From positions 62,001 through 126,000 of the forward strand of contig CAVTAL010000035.1 of assembly GCA_963732635.1 (NCBI GenBank): DNA of 64,000 bases, written 5' to 3'. Origin of the DNA: JAKFWF01 sp963732635. Lineage in GTDB: Bacteria; Pseudomonadota; Alphaproteobacteria; Rhizobiales; Hyphomicrobiaceae. The translations under genes and the position numbers were made by a program. Below the pieces are notes generated by a model. It was given only the letters and a program-made list of their open reading frames with translations. It had not been told where the DNA came from and searched no databases. Within the stretch, counting starts at the first letter, position 1; each line of letters begins with the position of its first letter. This document shows, piece by piece, positions 38,372 to 47,493 of the stretch.

Positions 38372-38941
38372 ATGACCGCACAAGCCAAGACCGTCGTCAC
38401 AGGATGCCTGGCGCCAGCGACCGCTCCTACTGGATGCCTCACGCCGATCGACAAGGCGGGCCTCGATAAGTTGATCGCAGCCGGCAAGGCCAATCCGGAG
38501 GTGATCAAGACGCTCAAATGCCGGACAGTCGCCGAAGGCCGTTTCAGGCATTTGAATTTCATCCGCAATCTGCCCGCTTACATTGTCGACGAACCACCGG
38601 GGCTGCTTGGTGATGACACTGCTCCCAATCCATCCGAGGCAGTACTGTCGGCGCTGGGGTCATGCCTTGCCGTCGGCATTCATGCTAACGCTGTTGCTCG
38701 CGGCATGACCGTCTACAAGCTTGAGATCGAACTTGAGGGCGACCTCAATATCACGGCCGTCTGGGGCACCGGCGATCTCTCGGAGAAGCCGGTCGGTTTC
38801 ACCGACATTCGCGCCAAGGTGACGTTCGAGGCCGATCGGCCGCGCGAAGAACTCGACGCATTGATCGCTCACGCCAGGTTGTGGTCGCCCGTCGCCAACA
38901 CAATGACGCGTCCGGTGAACCTCGATGTGGCGCTCGCTTGA
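38372..38941 (+). CDS. OsmC family protein
   Basis: 189 residues from the ATG at 38372, which has AGGAG 8 bp upstream. OsmC-fold features: a domain with GDDTAPNPSEAVLSALGSCL AVG where the conserved Cys lies in GSCLA, and the C-terminal RLWSPVANTMTRPVNLDV. OsmC/Ohr proteins reduce organic peroxides with paired cysteines; extra cysteines occur at about residues 12, 22 and 50. In this subgroup the helix-strand order fits the YhfA/OsmC-like type. It opens an operon with an acyl-CoA dehydrogenase-like protein, rhodanese and cyanate genes. Confidence 0.85.
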   Translation: MTAQAKTVVTGCLAPATAPTGCLTPIDKAGLDKLIAAGKANPEVIKTLKCRTVAEGRFRHLNFIRNLPAYIVDEPPGLLGDDTAPNPSEAVLSALGSCLAVGIHANAVARGMTVYKLEIELEGDLNITAVWGTGDLSEKPVGFTDIRAKVTFEADRPREELDALIAHARLWSPVANTMTRPVNLDVALA

Positions 38942-38964
38942 GCAGGCAGTCAGGAGTTTCGACG

Positions 38965-40087
38965 ATGCCCGCAACTTCCGCTATGAAGCTCACCGAAATC
39001 GAGCCGACGCCATCTCTCATGGACAGCGTTCGCGCCATTGTCCGGCAGGATCTTGCGCCAATCGTGGGTGAGATCGACCGCGATGGCGTTTACCCGGAAG
39101 GTCGTCATTCGAAAGCTAGGCGGCGTTGGCGCCTTTGATCGGCACTTGCCCGCCGGTTCGGCGCCAATCAGTCTCGACGCCGCGATCGAAGCCATGTCGG
39201 CCGTCGGCGAAGTCTGCCTGTCGACCGCATTCTGCATGTGGTGCCAGGATGCGCTCGGCTGGTATATCGCCAATTCGGCCAATGAAGGATTGAGGCAACG
39301 GCTGTTGGCCAAGGTGTCGACGGGCCAGACCCTGGGTGGCACCGGCCTGTCGAACCCAATGAAGCATTTCTTCGGCATCGAACCACTGCGATTGCGGGGG
39401 ACGCGTGTTGCCGGCGGATACCGGGTCAAGGGCGCCTTGCCGTGGGTCTCAAACTTGGGCGCGGATCACCATTTTGGCGCGGTGTTCGAGGTTGAAGACA
39501 AGCCCGGTCATTTCGTCATGGCGATTGTGCCGTGTGCTGCGGACGGCATGTCGTTGACGCAGAGCACGCAGTTCGTGGCCCTTGATGGCACGCGCACCTT
39601 CGCCGTGCAGATGCGTGACGTCTTCATCTCCGATGACGTCATCGTCGCCGATCCGATCGACGCCTACCTGAAACGTATCCGCGCAGGCTTCGTGCTTTTG
39701 CAGGCCGGCATGGCCTTCGGCCTGATCGCGGGCGCGATCGAGTTGATGGAGAAGGCGCGGACGACCCTGCATCACGTCAACAAGTACCTCCCTGATCAGC
39801 CAGAGCATTTCCGCGAGCAACTCGCGGGCATGCAGTCGCAAGTCACCAAACTTTGCGAGACGCCGTTCGAGAGTGATCCTGCGTACTGGCGCAAGGTTAT
39901 CGAGACGCGGCTCATCGCCGGCGATGCCACGATCGCCGCTGCCAGCGCAGCGATGCTTCATCAGGGCGCGCGCGGCTATGTTTCGACTGGCGCTGCCCAA
40001 CGGCGTCTGCGCGAGGCCTATTTCGTTGCCATCGTCACGCCCGCCACAAAGCAACTGCGCAAGATGTTGGCCGAGATGCCGGCATGA
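38965..40087 (+). CDS. acyl-CoA dehydrogenase family protein, one frameshift near 39100
   Basis: The first 45 residues are in one frame from the ATG at 38965 (MPATSAMKLTEIEPTPSLMD, VGEIDRDGVYPE) and the rest in the next frame (VIRKLGGVGAFDRHLPAGSA), with the break near 39100. The remaining length, about 370 residues, and features such as GQTLGGTGLSNPMKHFFGIE, ALPWVSNLGADHHFGAVFEV and GDATIAAASAAMLHQGARGY match flavin-dependent acyl-CoA dehydrogenase-fold proteins, including monooxygenase-like members. The catalytic Glu could not be placed with confidence. Its position next to OsmC and rhodanese genes suggests a desulfonation or sulfur/nitrogen detoxification step rather than beta-oxidation. 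Confidence 0.7.
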
Positions 40088-40256
40088 TTGCGCGCGCTTC
40101 GCATTGAAATCGTTCCTACGGCACCGCGAAGAGTGCCGAGCGACAAGTGGTCTACGGACCTCGAGGGAGTGGACGCCGACGCGGTGTTTCCAGGGGGTGG
40201 CACCAAACCGATCTCGCACGACACGGCAGCAGTTCGCACCCATAGGAGTTCGACGT

Positions 40257-41117
40257 ATGAGCAGCCCGATCCTCATTACCGCTGACGAGCTTAGCGCCAT
40301 GTCCGCCAAGGGGGGCACGGTGATCATCGACACCCGCGATCCGAAGAGTTTCGCCGCCGGCCATATTCCCGGCGCTGTCAACCTGCACGAGATTTTCACT
40401 TATCTTGCAACGTCCACGCCTGCGGGCATGGCCGAGCTCAACAAGAAGTTCGCCAGCGCCTTCGGTGCTGCCGGCCTTTCAGGGCCTGAGACGGCGATCT
40501 TTTGCGAGCAGTCGATGGACACCGGCTTCGGACAATCATGCCGTGGCTATTTCCTGCTGCAGCACCTGGGCTATCCCAACGCCCGTATCCTGCATGGCGG
40601 CGTCAAGGCTTGGACCGCCGCCGGCAAGCCGCTGTCGACCGCTGCGGCGACACCGGCCGCGAAAGCGTTTCCGACAGTACCGGCCATGAGCCCTGTCATG
40701 ATCGATCTCGACGCGATGATGACCGCGATCGACAATCCCGCCATCGTCAAGCTCGACGTGCGCGATGTCGACGAGTGGATCGGCGAAAGTTCTTCGCCTT
40801 ACGGCAAGGACTATTGCCCGCGCAAAGGGCGCTTGCCGAATGCGGTTTGGCTCGAGTGGTATCGGATGATGAAGCCGACCGGCGCCGGTCAAATGTTTAA
40901 ATCGAAGTCGGAGATCCTGGCCGAATGCGCAACGGTCGGTATTGGCGCCGACACGCCGGTCTACCTCTACTGCTTCAAGGGCGCGCGTGCCTCGAACACG
41001 TTCGTCGCCCTGAAGGAGGCCGGCATCAAGGACGTCCGCATCTATTTCGGTTCGTGGAACGAGTGGTCACGCGATCCGTCGCTGCCGATCGAGGTTCCGG
41101 CTTCCAAAGCCGCTTGA
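40257..41117 (+). CDS. tandem-domain rhodanese / sulfurtransferase
   Basis: 286 residues from the ATG at 40257 (AGGAG 7-11 bp upstream). Two rhodanese domains: VIIDTRDPKSFAAGHIPGAV (about 22-41) with FCEQSMDTG (Cys about 83), and VKLDVRDVDEWIGESSSPYG with YCFKGARASNT (Cys about 239). The family's active-site loop begins at that last Cys and carries persulfide. Such enzymes can transfer sulfur from thiosulfate to cyanide, giving thiocyanate. Directly upstream of cyanate uptake and cyanase genes, it may handle cyanide- or thiocyanate-linked sulfur. No signal peptide, so cytoplasmic. Confidence 0.85.
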   Translation: MSSPILITADELSAMSAKGGTVIIDTRDPKSFAAGHIPGAVNLHEIFTYLATSTPAGMAELNKKFASAFGAAGLSGPETAIFCEQSMDTGFGQSCRGYFLLQHLGYPNARILHGGVKAWTAAGKPLSTAAATPAAKAFPTVPAMSPVMIDLDAMMTAIDNPAIVKLDVRDVDEWIGESSSPYGKDYCPRKGRLPNAVWLEWYRMMKPTGAGQMFKSKSEILAECATVGIGADTPVYLYCFKGARASNTFVALKEAGIKDVRIYFGSWNEWSRDPSLPIEVPASKAA

Positions 41118-41160
41118 TCACAATTGCCACGTCTGTACGCCTGCCACAGGAGCAATGGGA

Positions 41161-42549
41161 ATGAGCACGTTCAAGTCACCGTTCACGGCCGAGCGGCTGG
41201 ATGGCAAGCCGGGCGCTTGTGCCTGTGGTCGGCACGCATCGCAGTCAGCGCACGAGGCGGAAGCTGAGATTGAAGCACGCAACGTCGCGGCCGATAGCTG
41301 CGACGCTCGCATCAACCGGGTGGTCGAGGCAGGCCTGATGCGAGCACTTTTCCCCCACGACGCGACACGCCGGGCTTTCGTCAAAGCGGTGGGTGCGGCA
41401 ACAGCCGCCGCGGTGCTTGCCGAAGTGTTCCCGCTCGTCACCGCCGGCGACGTGCTGGCGCAAGGCGGCGTGCCGGAAAAGAAGGACCTCAAGGTCGGCT
41501 TCATCCCGATCACCTGCGCGACGCCGATCATCATGGCCCACCCGATGGGCTTCTACACCAAGCAGGGTCTCAACGTCGAAGTCGTCAAGACCGCCGGCTG
41601 GGCGGTGATCCGCGACAAGACGTTGAACAAGGAATATGACGCGGCTCATATGCTGTCGCCGATGCCGCTGGCGATCTCGCTGGGTCTCGGCTCGACGGCG
41701 GTGCCGTTCACGGTGCCGGCGATCGAGAACATCAACGGCCAAGCGATCACGCTCGCCAACAAGCACAAGGACAAGCGCGACCCGAAGCAGTGGCAGGGGT
41801 TCAAGTTCGCCATCCCGTTCGACTATTCGATGCACAACTACCTGCTGCGCTACTATCTGGCCGAGCACGGCCTCGATCCTGACACCGACGTGCAACTGCG
41901 CTCGGTGCCGCCACCGGAAATGGTCGCCAACCTGCGGGCCGAAAACATCGATGGCTTCCTCGCTCCTGACAATATTTGCCAGCGCGCCATATTCGATGGC
42001 GTCGGCTTCAATCATATCCTGTCGAAGGAGATTTGGGACGGGCATCCGTGCTGTGCCTTCGCAGCCAGCAAGGAGTTCGTGACAGCTGCGCCCAATTCCT
42101 ACGGCGCGCTACTGAGGTCAATCATCGAGGCGGCGGCGTTCGCATCGAAACCTGAGAACCGCAAGCAGATCGCGGAAGCCATCGCGCCGGCCAACTATCT
42201 CAACGCGCCAGTCACTGTGCTGGAACAGGTCTTGACCGGCACTTACGCCGATGGCCTCGGCACGGTTAAGACCGATCCCAACCGCGTCACCTTCGATCCG
42301 TTCCCGTGGGAGAGCTTCGCGGTCTGGATGCTGACGCAGATGAAGCGCTGGGGCCAACTCAAGGGCGACGTCGACTACCAGGGGATCGCACGTGAGGTGT
42401 TCCTGCAAACCGACGCGGTGCGGTTGATGAAACAGGCCGGCCTGACGCCACCGACCGCCTCGACCAAGACGTTCTCGGTGATGGGCAAGGCGTTCGATCC
42501 GGCAAAGCCAAAGGACTATCTCGACAGCTTCACCATCAAGCGCGGCTAA
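41161..42549 (+). CDS. ABC substrate-binding protein, NrtA/CynA type, Tat-exported
   Basis: 462 residues from the ATG at 41161; the ATG two codons earlier is an alternative. A long N-terminal region with CACGRH precedes a twin-arginine signal (TRRAFVKAVGAATAAAVLAE). The mature part matches nitrate/cyanate/bicarbonate-binding NrtA-type proteins (LKVGFIPITCATPIIMAHPM, ENIDGFLAPDNICQRAIFDG, DPFPWESFAVWMLTQMKRWG). With cyanase at the end of the same operon, cyanate is the best ligand guess. Confidence 0.88.
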   Translation: MSTFKSPFTAERLDGKPGACACGRHASQSAHEAEAEIEARNVAADSCDARINRVVEAGLMRALFPHDATRRAFVKAVGAATAAAVLAEVFPLVTAGDVLAQGGVPEKKDLKVGFIPITCATPIIMAHPMGFYTKQGLNVEVVKTAGWAVIRDKTLNKEYDAAHMLSPMPLAISLGLGSTAVPFTVPAIENINGQAITLANKHKDKRDPKQWQGFKFAIPFDYSMHNYLLRYYLAEHGLDPDTDVQLRSVPPPEMVANLRAENIDGFLAPDNICQRAIFDGVGFNHILSKEIWDGHPCCAFAASKEFVTAAPNSYGALLRSIIEAAAFASKPENRKQIAEAIAPANYLNAPVTVLEQVLTGTYADGLGTVKTDPNRVTFDPFPWESFAVWMLTQMKRWGQLKGDVDYQGIAREVFLQTDAVRLMKQAGLTPPTASTKTFSVMGKAFDPAKPKDYLDSFTIKRG

Positions 42550-42570
42550 AAGGCGATCAGGACGGGTGCA

Positions 42571-43410
42571 ATGACGCGATCGATCGAATTTCGCGCTGCT
42601 GTCGTTTCGCTGGCGTTGCTGGCGGGCTTCCTGCTGTTCTGGCACCTCGCGGTGTCAGGCAGCAGCGGCGCGCAGAAGATGGACCCAGCGTACGCGAAAC
42701 TTATGGGCATCACCGCGACCCAAGGAAAGTCGGCAATGCCGGGTCCGCTCGACGTGGGCCGAACCGTGTGGGGACATCTCAAGGACCCGTTCTACGTACG
42801 CGGCACCAACGACGTCGGTCTAGGGCTACAGCTCGGCTATTCGCTCATGCGGGTGCTGACCGGGTTTCTGCTAGCCATGGCGGTCGCCATTCCCGTTGGC
42901 TTCCTGATCGGCATGTCACCGCTGATGAGTCGTGCACTCGATCCCTTCATCCAGGTGTTGAAACCGATCTCGCCGCTGGCCTGGATGCCTCTGGCGCTCT
43001 ACACCATCAAGGATAGCGCAATCTCGGCGATCTTCGTGATCTTCATCTGCTCGATCTGGCCGATGCTGATCAATACGGCCTTCGGCGTTGCCAACGTTCG
43101 CCGCGAATGGATCAATGTCGCGCGCACGCTGGAGGTCGGCACGCTGCGCAAGATTTTCACTGTGATCTTGCCAGCGGCGGCCCCCACCATCGTCACCGGC
43201 ATGCGGATCTCGATCGGGATTGCCTGGCTGGTGATCGTCGCCGCAGAAATGTTGGTTGGCGGCACCGGCATCGGGTACTTCGTTTGGAATGAGTGGAACA
43301 ACCTGTCGATCACCAATGTCATCACCGCAATTCTGGCGATCGGATTGGTCGGCATGCTGCTCGACCAGATGCTGGCCCGCGTTGGTCACTTCGTTTCCTT
43401 CCCGGAGTGA
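42571..43410 (+). CDS. ABC permease, NrtB/CynB type
   Basis: 279 residues, about six membrane helices, with the permease loop EWINVARTLEVGTLRKIFTV followed by ILPAAAPTIVTGMRISIGIA. It starts 19 bp after the binding protein and its stop overlaps the ATPase start (ATGA). Matches nitrate/cyanate permeases. Confidence 0.9.
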   Translation: MTRSIEFRAAVVSLALLAGFLLFWHLAVSGSSGAQKMDPAYAKLMGITATQGKSAMPGPLDVGRTVWGHLKDPFYVRGTNDVGLGLQLGYSLMRVLTGFLLAMAVAIPVGFLIGMSPLMSRALDPFIQVLKPISPLAWMPLALYTIKDSAISAIFVIFICSIWPMLINTAFGVANVRREWINVARTLEVGTLRKIFTVILPAAAPTIVTGMRISIGIAWLVIVAAEMLVGGTGIGYFVWNEWNNLSITNVITAILAIGLVGMLLDQMLARVGHFVSFPE

Positions 43411-44339
43411 TGATGAAGCAGGATCGCTATATTTCGATCGAGGGCATATCTCGGTCGTACTCTGCCCCCAACGGGGGGCGAACAACGATCTTTGACGACT
43501 TATGGCTGCCGGTCGCCCGCGGCGAGTTCATCGCTGTCATCGGCCATTCCGGTTGCGGCAAGACGACGGTACTCAATATATTGGCCGGACTCGATGTGCC
43601 ATCGTCTGGCGTTGTGGTGGTCGACGGCAAAGGCATCGAGGGGCCATCGCTCGACCGCGCGGTCATCTTTCAGAGCCATGCCTTGCTGCCGTGGAAGACC
43701 GCGCTCGGCAATGTCTCCTATGCCGTCAAATCGCGGTGGCCCAAATGGTCGCGCACCGAGGTCGAGGCCAAGGCGATGGTCGCGATCTGTCTGGTCGGCC
43801 TGGAGCAGGCGGCGATGCGCAAGCCGTCGCAGTTGTCGGGCGGCATGAAGCAGCGCGTCGGCATCGCCCGTGCACTTTCGATCGATCCGAAGATATTGCT
43901 GATGGACGAGCCGTTCTCGGCGCTCGATGCGTTGACGCGCGGCACACTGCAAGACGAAGTGCGCAAGATCTGCGTCGAGACCGGGCAGACCGTGTTCATG
44001 ATCACGCACGATGTTGACGAAGCGATCTACCTCGCCGACAAGATCGTGCTTATGACTAATGGTCCGGGCGCGCGCATTGCCGAGATCGTGGTCAATCCGC
44101 TTCCGGCTGCGCGCACGCGCGGCAATGTGCACCGACATCCCGCCTACTATCCGGTGCGCAATCACATCATCGATTTCCTGGTGTCACGGTCGACGAATTT
44201 CGATGCCGAGATTGCCGGCACATTATGGAATTCCCGCCAGCCGCCGCTCGTCAATCCAGCGATCCCAGAGCCGGTCGTCGCCGCTGACGGCACAACCGAA
44301 ACTGCCTTTCCAGCAACCCGCATGAGGGCCACGACATGA
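43410..44339 (+). CDS. ABC ATP-binding protein, NrtD/CynD type
   Basis: 309 residues with Walker A GHSGCGKTT, Q-loop VIFQSHALLPWKTALGNVSY, signature LSGGMKQRV, Walker B LLMDEPFSALD and H-loop ITHDVDEAIYLADK, plus the C-terminal extension of nitrate/cyanate ATPases. Start and stop overlap both neighbours by 1-4 bp, showing tight coupling with the permease and cyanase. Confidence 0.92.
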   Translation: MMKQDRYISIEGISRSYSAPNGGRTTIFDDLWLPVARGEFIAVIGHSGCGKTTVLNILAGLDVPSSGVVVVDGKGIEGPSLDRAVIFQSHALLPWKTALGNVSYAVKSRWPKWSRTEVEAKAMVAICLVGLEQAAMRKPSQLSGGMKQRVGIARALSIDPKILLMDEPFSALDALTRGTLQDEVRKICVETGQTVFMITHDVDEAIYLADKIVLMTNGPGARIAEIVVNPLPAARTRGNVHRHPAYYPVRNHIIDFLVSRSTNFDAEIAGTLWNSRQPPLVNPAIPEPVVAADGTTETAFPATRMRATT

Positions 44340-44821
44340 AGCGCGAGCAACTGACCGAGAAGATCCTCGACATCAAACGTGCCAAGGGCTGGACCTGGAA
44401 GCACATCACCGACGAGATCGGCGGCATGAGCCCAGTGCTCGTGGTCGGCGCGCTGCTCGGTCAGCACAAGCTGGTGAAGCCATTGGCAAAGAAAGCAGCC
44501 GCGCTATTTGAATTGTCGGCGATCGAGGAGATCATGCTGAACGAAGTGCCCTATCGTGGCGCCGGCACCCAGATGCCGCCGACCGATCCACTGATCTATC
44601 GCTTCTACGAACTGGTGCTGGTCAACGGCCCCGCATGGAAGGCGCTGATCGAGGAAGAGTTCGGTGACGGCATCATGTCGGCAATCGACTTCGACATGAA
44701 CATGGAGCGACTACCGAACGAGAAGGGTGATCGCGTAAAAATCACCATGAGTGGCAAATTCCTGCCTTTCAAATACTACGACAACGAGCAGGGCGTCCCT
44801 GCCTACGGCTTCAAAGAATAG
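44336..44821 (+). CDS. cynS: cyanate hydratase (cyanase)
   Basis: A 161-residue protein, the usual cyanase length. The N-terminal helical DNA-binding-like fold (LTEKILDIKRAKGWTWKHIT) precedes the catalytic domain, where R89, E92 (IYRFYELV) and S115 (GDGIMSAIDF) correspond to the E. coli triad R96/E99/S122, and the C-terminus has GKFLPFKYYDNEQG. Cyanase forms a homodecamer and converts cyanate plus bicarbonate to CO2 and ammonia via carbamate. It is translationally coupled to the NrtD/CynD-type ATPase. The operon thus imports cyanate and uses it as a nitrogen source or removes it. Confidence 0.97.
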   Translation: MKREQLTEKILDIKRAKGWTWKHITDEIGGMSPVLVVGALLGQHKLVKPLAKKAAALFELSAIEEIMLNEVPYRGAGTQMPPTDPLIYRFYELVLVNGPAWKALIEEEFGDGIMSAIDFDMNMERLPNEKGDRVKITMSGKFLPFKYYDNEQGVPAYGFKE

Positions 44822-45504
44822 CAGATGCTGTGATAGGCTTACCGGCTTTGGGCTCGTGATATTGGGATTGGCAAGTCGATGCGGGTCGGTTTCATCAACC
44901 GAATATATCGACCGCGACAGCCGGTTTATTGCAGGGAGCGCAAATTCGGTATGGCGGGCCGGCGTTGGGCTGCCGAGTTGGAGCCCCGCTTCAGCGATGT
45001 CAGCATTTGTCATTTGATAGTCGAACCATCTCATGGCGCAGCTTGATGCATCCTGCATGAATTCCACTCAAGCGAAGCGCACGAACCATTGTCCAGACAG
45101 CCGGACCATTTCGATATTCTCATGAAAATCAGATGATTGCCATTTGGCGGCTGCTTGGCACGTAACTTGCCATTCATTAACTTAGCGCAGCATCGCAGCT
45201 TCGTCGGCGATTGCTTCTTGGTTGGCGTGCCACCCAGCTGTTGTGGATCTTGCGATGATCGCAGTTCTCAACGGCATCGGCGTCGAAGCGCCGATGCTTA
45301 TTGGTGTGGATGAACGGCCGGACGGAACCTTCATTGGGCCGTTTCAGCGTGAACTTGTTCACGGCAGTCGACACTCATATCGAGGCTCACACCCGAATTG
45401 CACCTTTCGCAGATCCCTCAGCTGTTCCCCGGCATCGACGGAGGCAATTGAGCCTCCATGTGTGCCGTCGTCACGAATGCCTCTGAGCAGGGAGACTGGA
45501 AGCC
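44822..45504 (+). other. 683-bp intergenic region with sigma-54 promoter and long leader
   Basis: No gene recognised. It contains a sigma-54 site at 45155-45171 and then a leader of about 320 nt with two perfect hairpins: GCATCGGCG-n6-CGCCGATGC (45274-45297) and GGAGGC-n6-GCCTCC (45440-45457). No known riboswitch consensus was identified; the guanidine-type CTAGGG motif is absent. Confidence 0.55.
45155..45171 (+). promoter_or_regulatory. sigma-54 -24/-12 promoter before third ABC operon
   Basis: TTGGCACG-TAAC-TTGCC matches the -24/-12 consensus (GG-N10-GC). Transcription would start near 45183, about 320 nt before the binding-protein gene, leaving an unusually long leader. Confidence 0.8.
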
Positions 45505-46562
45505 ATGTGTGATCACCACGGATGTATGCATCTACCGGACTTGAAGAAGATCGATTTCAGCCGCCGGAATATTCTGCGAGGCGCGGCGGCGACAGCGATT
45601 ACTGTCGCTGTTGGCCCCGGCTTCGGGGAGGCACTTGCGCAAGGCGCTGGCGCGTTGAAAGGCACCAAGGGGACCGGCTTCTGCAATCTCAACTTCTTCC
45701 TGGCGCATGCCATGCAATTCGCCAAGGCGGAAGGCATGGAACTCGTCTTCATCAACACGCCGACCTCGGCCGAGCAGGTGACGTTCCTCGGCATGGGCCA
45801 GGTCGATCTCGGCCTGATGCCATACACCAGCTTCATGGCGCTGTTCGACGCCGGCGCGCCGGTCAAGATCGTCGCCGGCGGTGGCGTCGAGGGCTGCGGT
45901 ATCGTCTCGCGCCCTGGTCTCGACACGCCCCAGAAGCTCAAGGGCAAGACGCTCGCCACCTTCCAGCTCGATACGCTGGAAGTCATGCCCTACGACTACC
46001 TGAAGAAGCACGGAGTCGCCTTCAAGGACGTCAACGTCCGCTACATGGGCAACACGCCCGAAGCGGTAGAGGCATTCAAGGCGGGCGCCGTCGACTGGAT
46101 CTGCACCATCGAGCCCTACGTCACGTCGCTGCTGAACGACGTCAAGGGCGCGGACATGCTCTCCGACGGCAAGGATATCTACGGCGCGGGCTACACCGAC
46201 TGCGTGCTGACTTGTGGTGAACGCCTGATCAAGGAGAACCCGAAGGGCCTCAAGGCGATCATCAAGGGCATGATGATGGCGCAGCTTATGGCCGAAACCG
46301 AGCAGCAGAAGATGCTCGATGACCTCGTCGGCCAGTACTACAAGACCTCGATGGAGAACGCCAAGTACGCGATGTCAAGCAGCCGGCGATCGTCGACGCC
46401 CGCAACCAGACCAAGTTCATCCTGGAGCGCACCGACAGCGTCGTCGAAATGGGCTACATCAAGAAAAAGCCGACGCTCGCCGCTATCGACTGGGGGCCAC
46501 TTGAGGAGGTGATCAAGGAGAACGCCGACCTCTACGGCAAGCTCAAGAACAAGGCGGCTTGA
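45505..46562 (+). CDS. ABC substrate-binding protein, NMT1/SsuA-like, Tat-exported, one frameshift
   Basis: The start ATG at 45505 gives MCDHHGCMH, a His/Cys-rich extension, before a twin-arginine-type signal (SRRNILRGAAATAITVAV). The two-lobed fold follows (AMQFAKAEGMELVFINTPTS, AEQVTFLGMGQVDLGLMPYT, GKTLATFQLDTLEVMPYDYL). At about 46372 one G seems missing (GCGATGTC for GCG-GAT-GTC); the next frame continues VKQPAIVDARNQTKFILERT and ends KNKAA with TGA at 46560-46562. It feeds the permease and ATPase downstream; the amidohydrolase and formamidase in the same operon suggest a nitrogen-ring or amide substrate. Confidence 0.82.
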
Positions 46563-46574
46563 GATGGCTCCGTT

Positions 46575-47493
46575 GTGCCTGCGGGGGACGTGGGGCAGCC
46601 TGTGCCGCTCGCCGGCGGAGCGAAAGCTCCGCCGGCGAGCGGGCCGGGTTTCGCCGAGACACTGAGCCGGATTGGCTGGACGATGGCTGTCCATCGGACT
46701 GTTCGCTGGAATTTGGGAGCTATGTTGGGCGTTCGGCATTTCCGATGCCAAGCTGCTGCCACCGCCACACATCTTTCTCGGCAATTTTGCCGACCAGCTG
46801 AAGTATTTCAATACTGCCAATCGCTGGGCCATTGGCGTCAACGCGGCCAACGGTCCGACACCACTTGAGGCACTCGGCATCACCATCGCGTCGACGACGA
46901 CGCGGGTGCTGGTCGGGCTGCTGATTGCCTCGGTGCTCGCGGTTACCGTCGGCGTGCTGGTCCGCTACTTTCTGATCGTCGACCGGCTGGTGCTGCCGAC
47001 AGTGACACTGCTGTCGCCGGTATCGCCGATCGCCTGGCTGCCGGTCGCAATCTTCCTGTTCGGCATCGGCAATGCGCCGGCGATCTTCATGGTGGTGATC
47101 GCGCTATTCTTCCACATGGTGCTGGCAACGATCAGTCAGATCGACGGCGTCAATCGCAACCTGATCAACGTCGCGCGCACCATCGGCGCGACCAAGTGGC
47201 AGACGTACAAGCACGTCATCGTCCCGGCGATCCTGCCCGGATTGCTGATCGTGCTGCGCATGAATCTGTTCGCAGCCTGGATGGTGGTGCTGGTCGCGGA
47301 GACCACGGTGTCGGCTACGGCATGGGGCAGGTGATAATGCTGGCGCGAAACACGTTCAACCCGTCGCTCGTCTTCTTCTCCATCGCGCTGATCGGCCTGT
47401 TGGGCTTCCTCTTCGATCTGGCGCATGCGGCTCATCCAGAGCCGCATCCTTTACTGGATGCCGGAAACGACGGGGGTGCTGCGTGTCCTTTGA
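46575..47493 (+). CDS. ABC permease, SsuC/NrtB type, frameshifts near 46680, 47330 and 47430
   Basis: Three frames join into one permease of about 305 residues: an N-terminal tail (VPLAGGAKAPPASGPGFAET, LSRIGWTM), the core (AGRWLSIGLFAGIWELCWAF, EAA-type loop VNRNLINVARTIGATKWQTY) and the end (GYGMGQVIMLARNTFNPSLV, RLIQSRILYWMPETTGVLRV). The GTG at 46575 is a tentative start. The stop at 47491-47493 overlaps the ATPase GTG at 47483. The breaks make the gene inactive if real; conservation on both sides argues for sequence error. Confidence 0.75.

Noticed and set aside
41245..42045. Minus-strand ORF of 266 aa opposite the NrtA-type gene
   Set aside because: Antisense shadow of a conserved gene with a typical Arg/Val/His-rich translation.
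45183..45504. Guanidine (ykkC) riboswitch in the leader of an ABC/amidohydrolase operon
   Set aside because: The CTAGGG and ACGR signatures were not found; only generic hairpins are seen.
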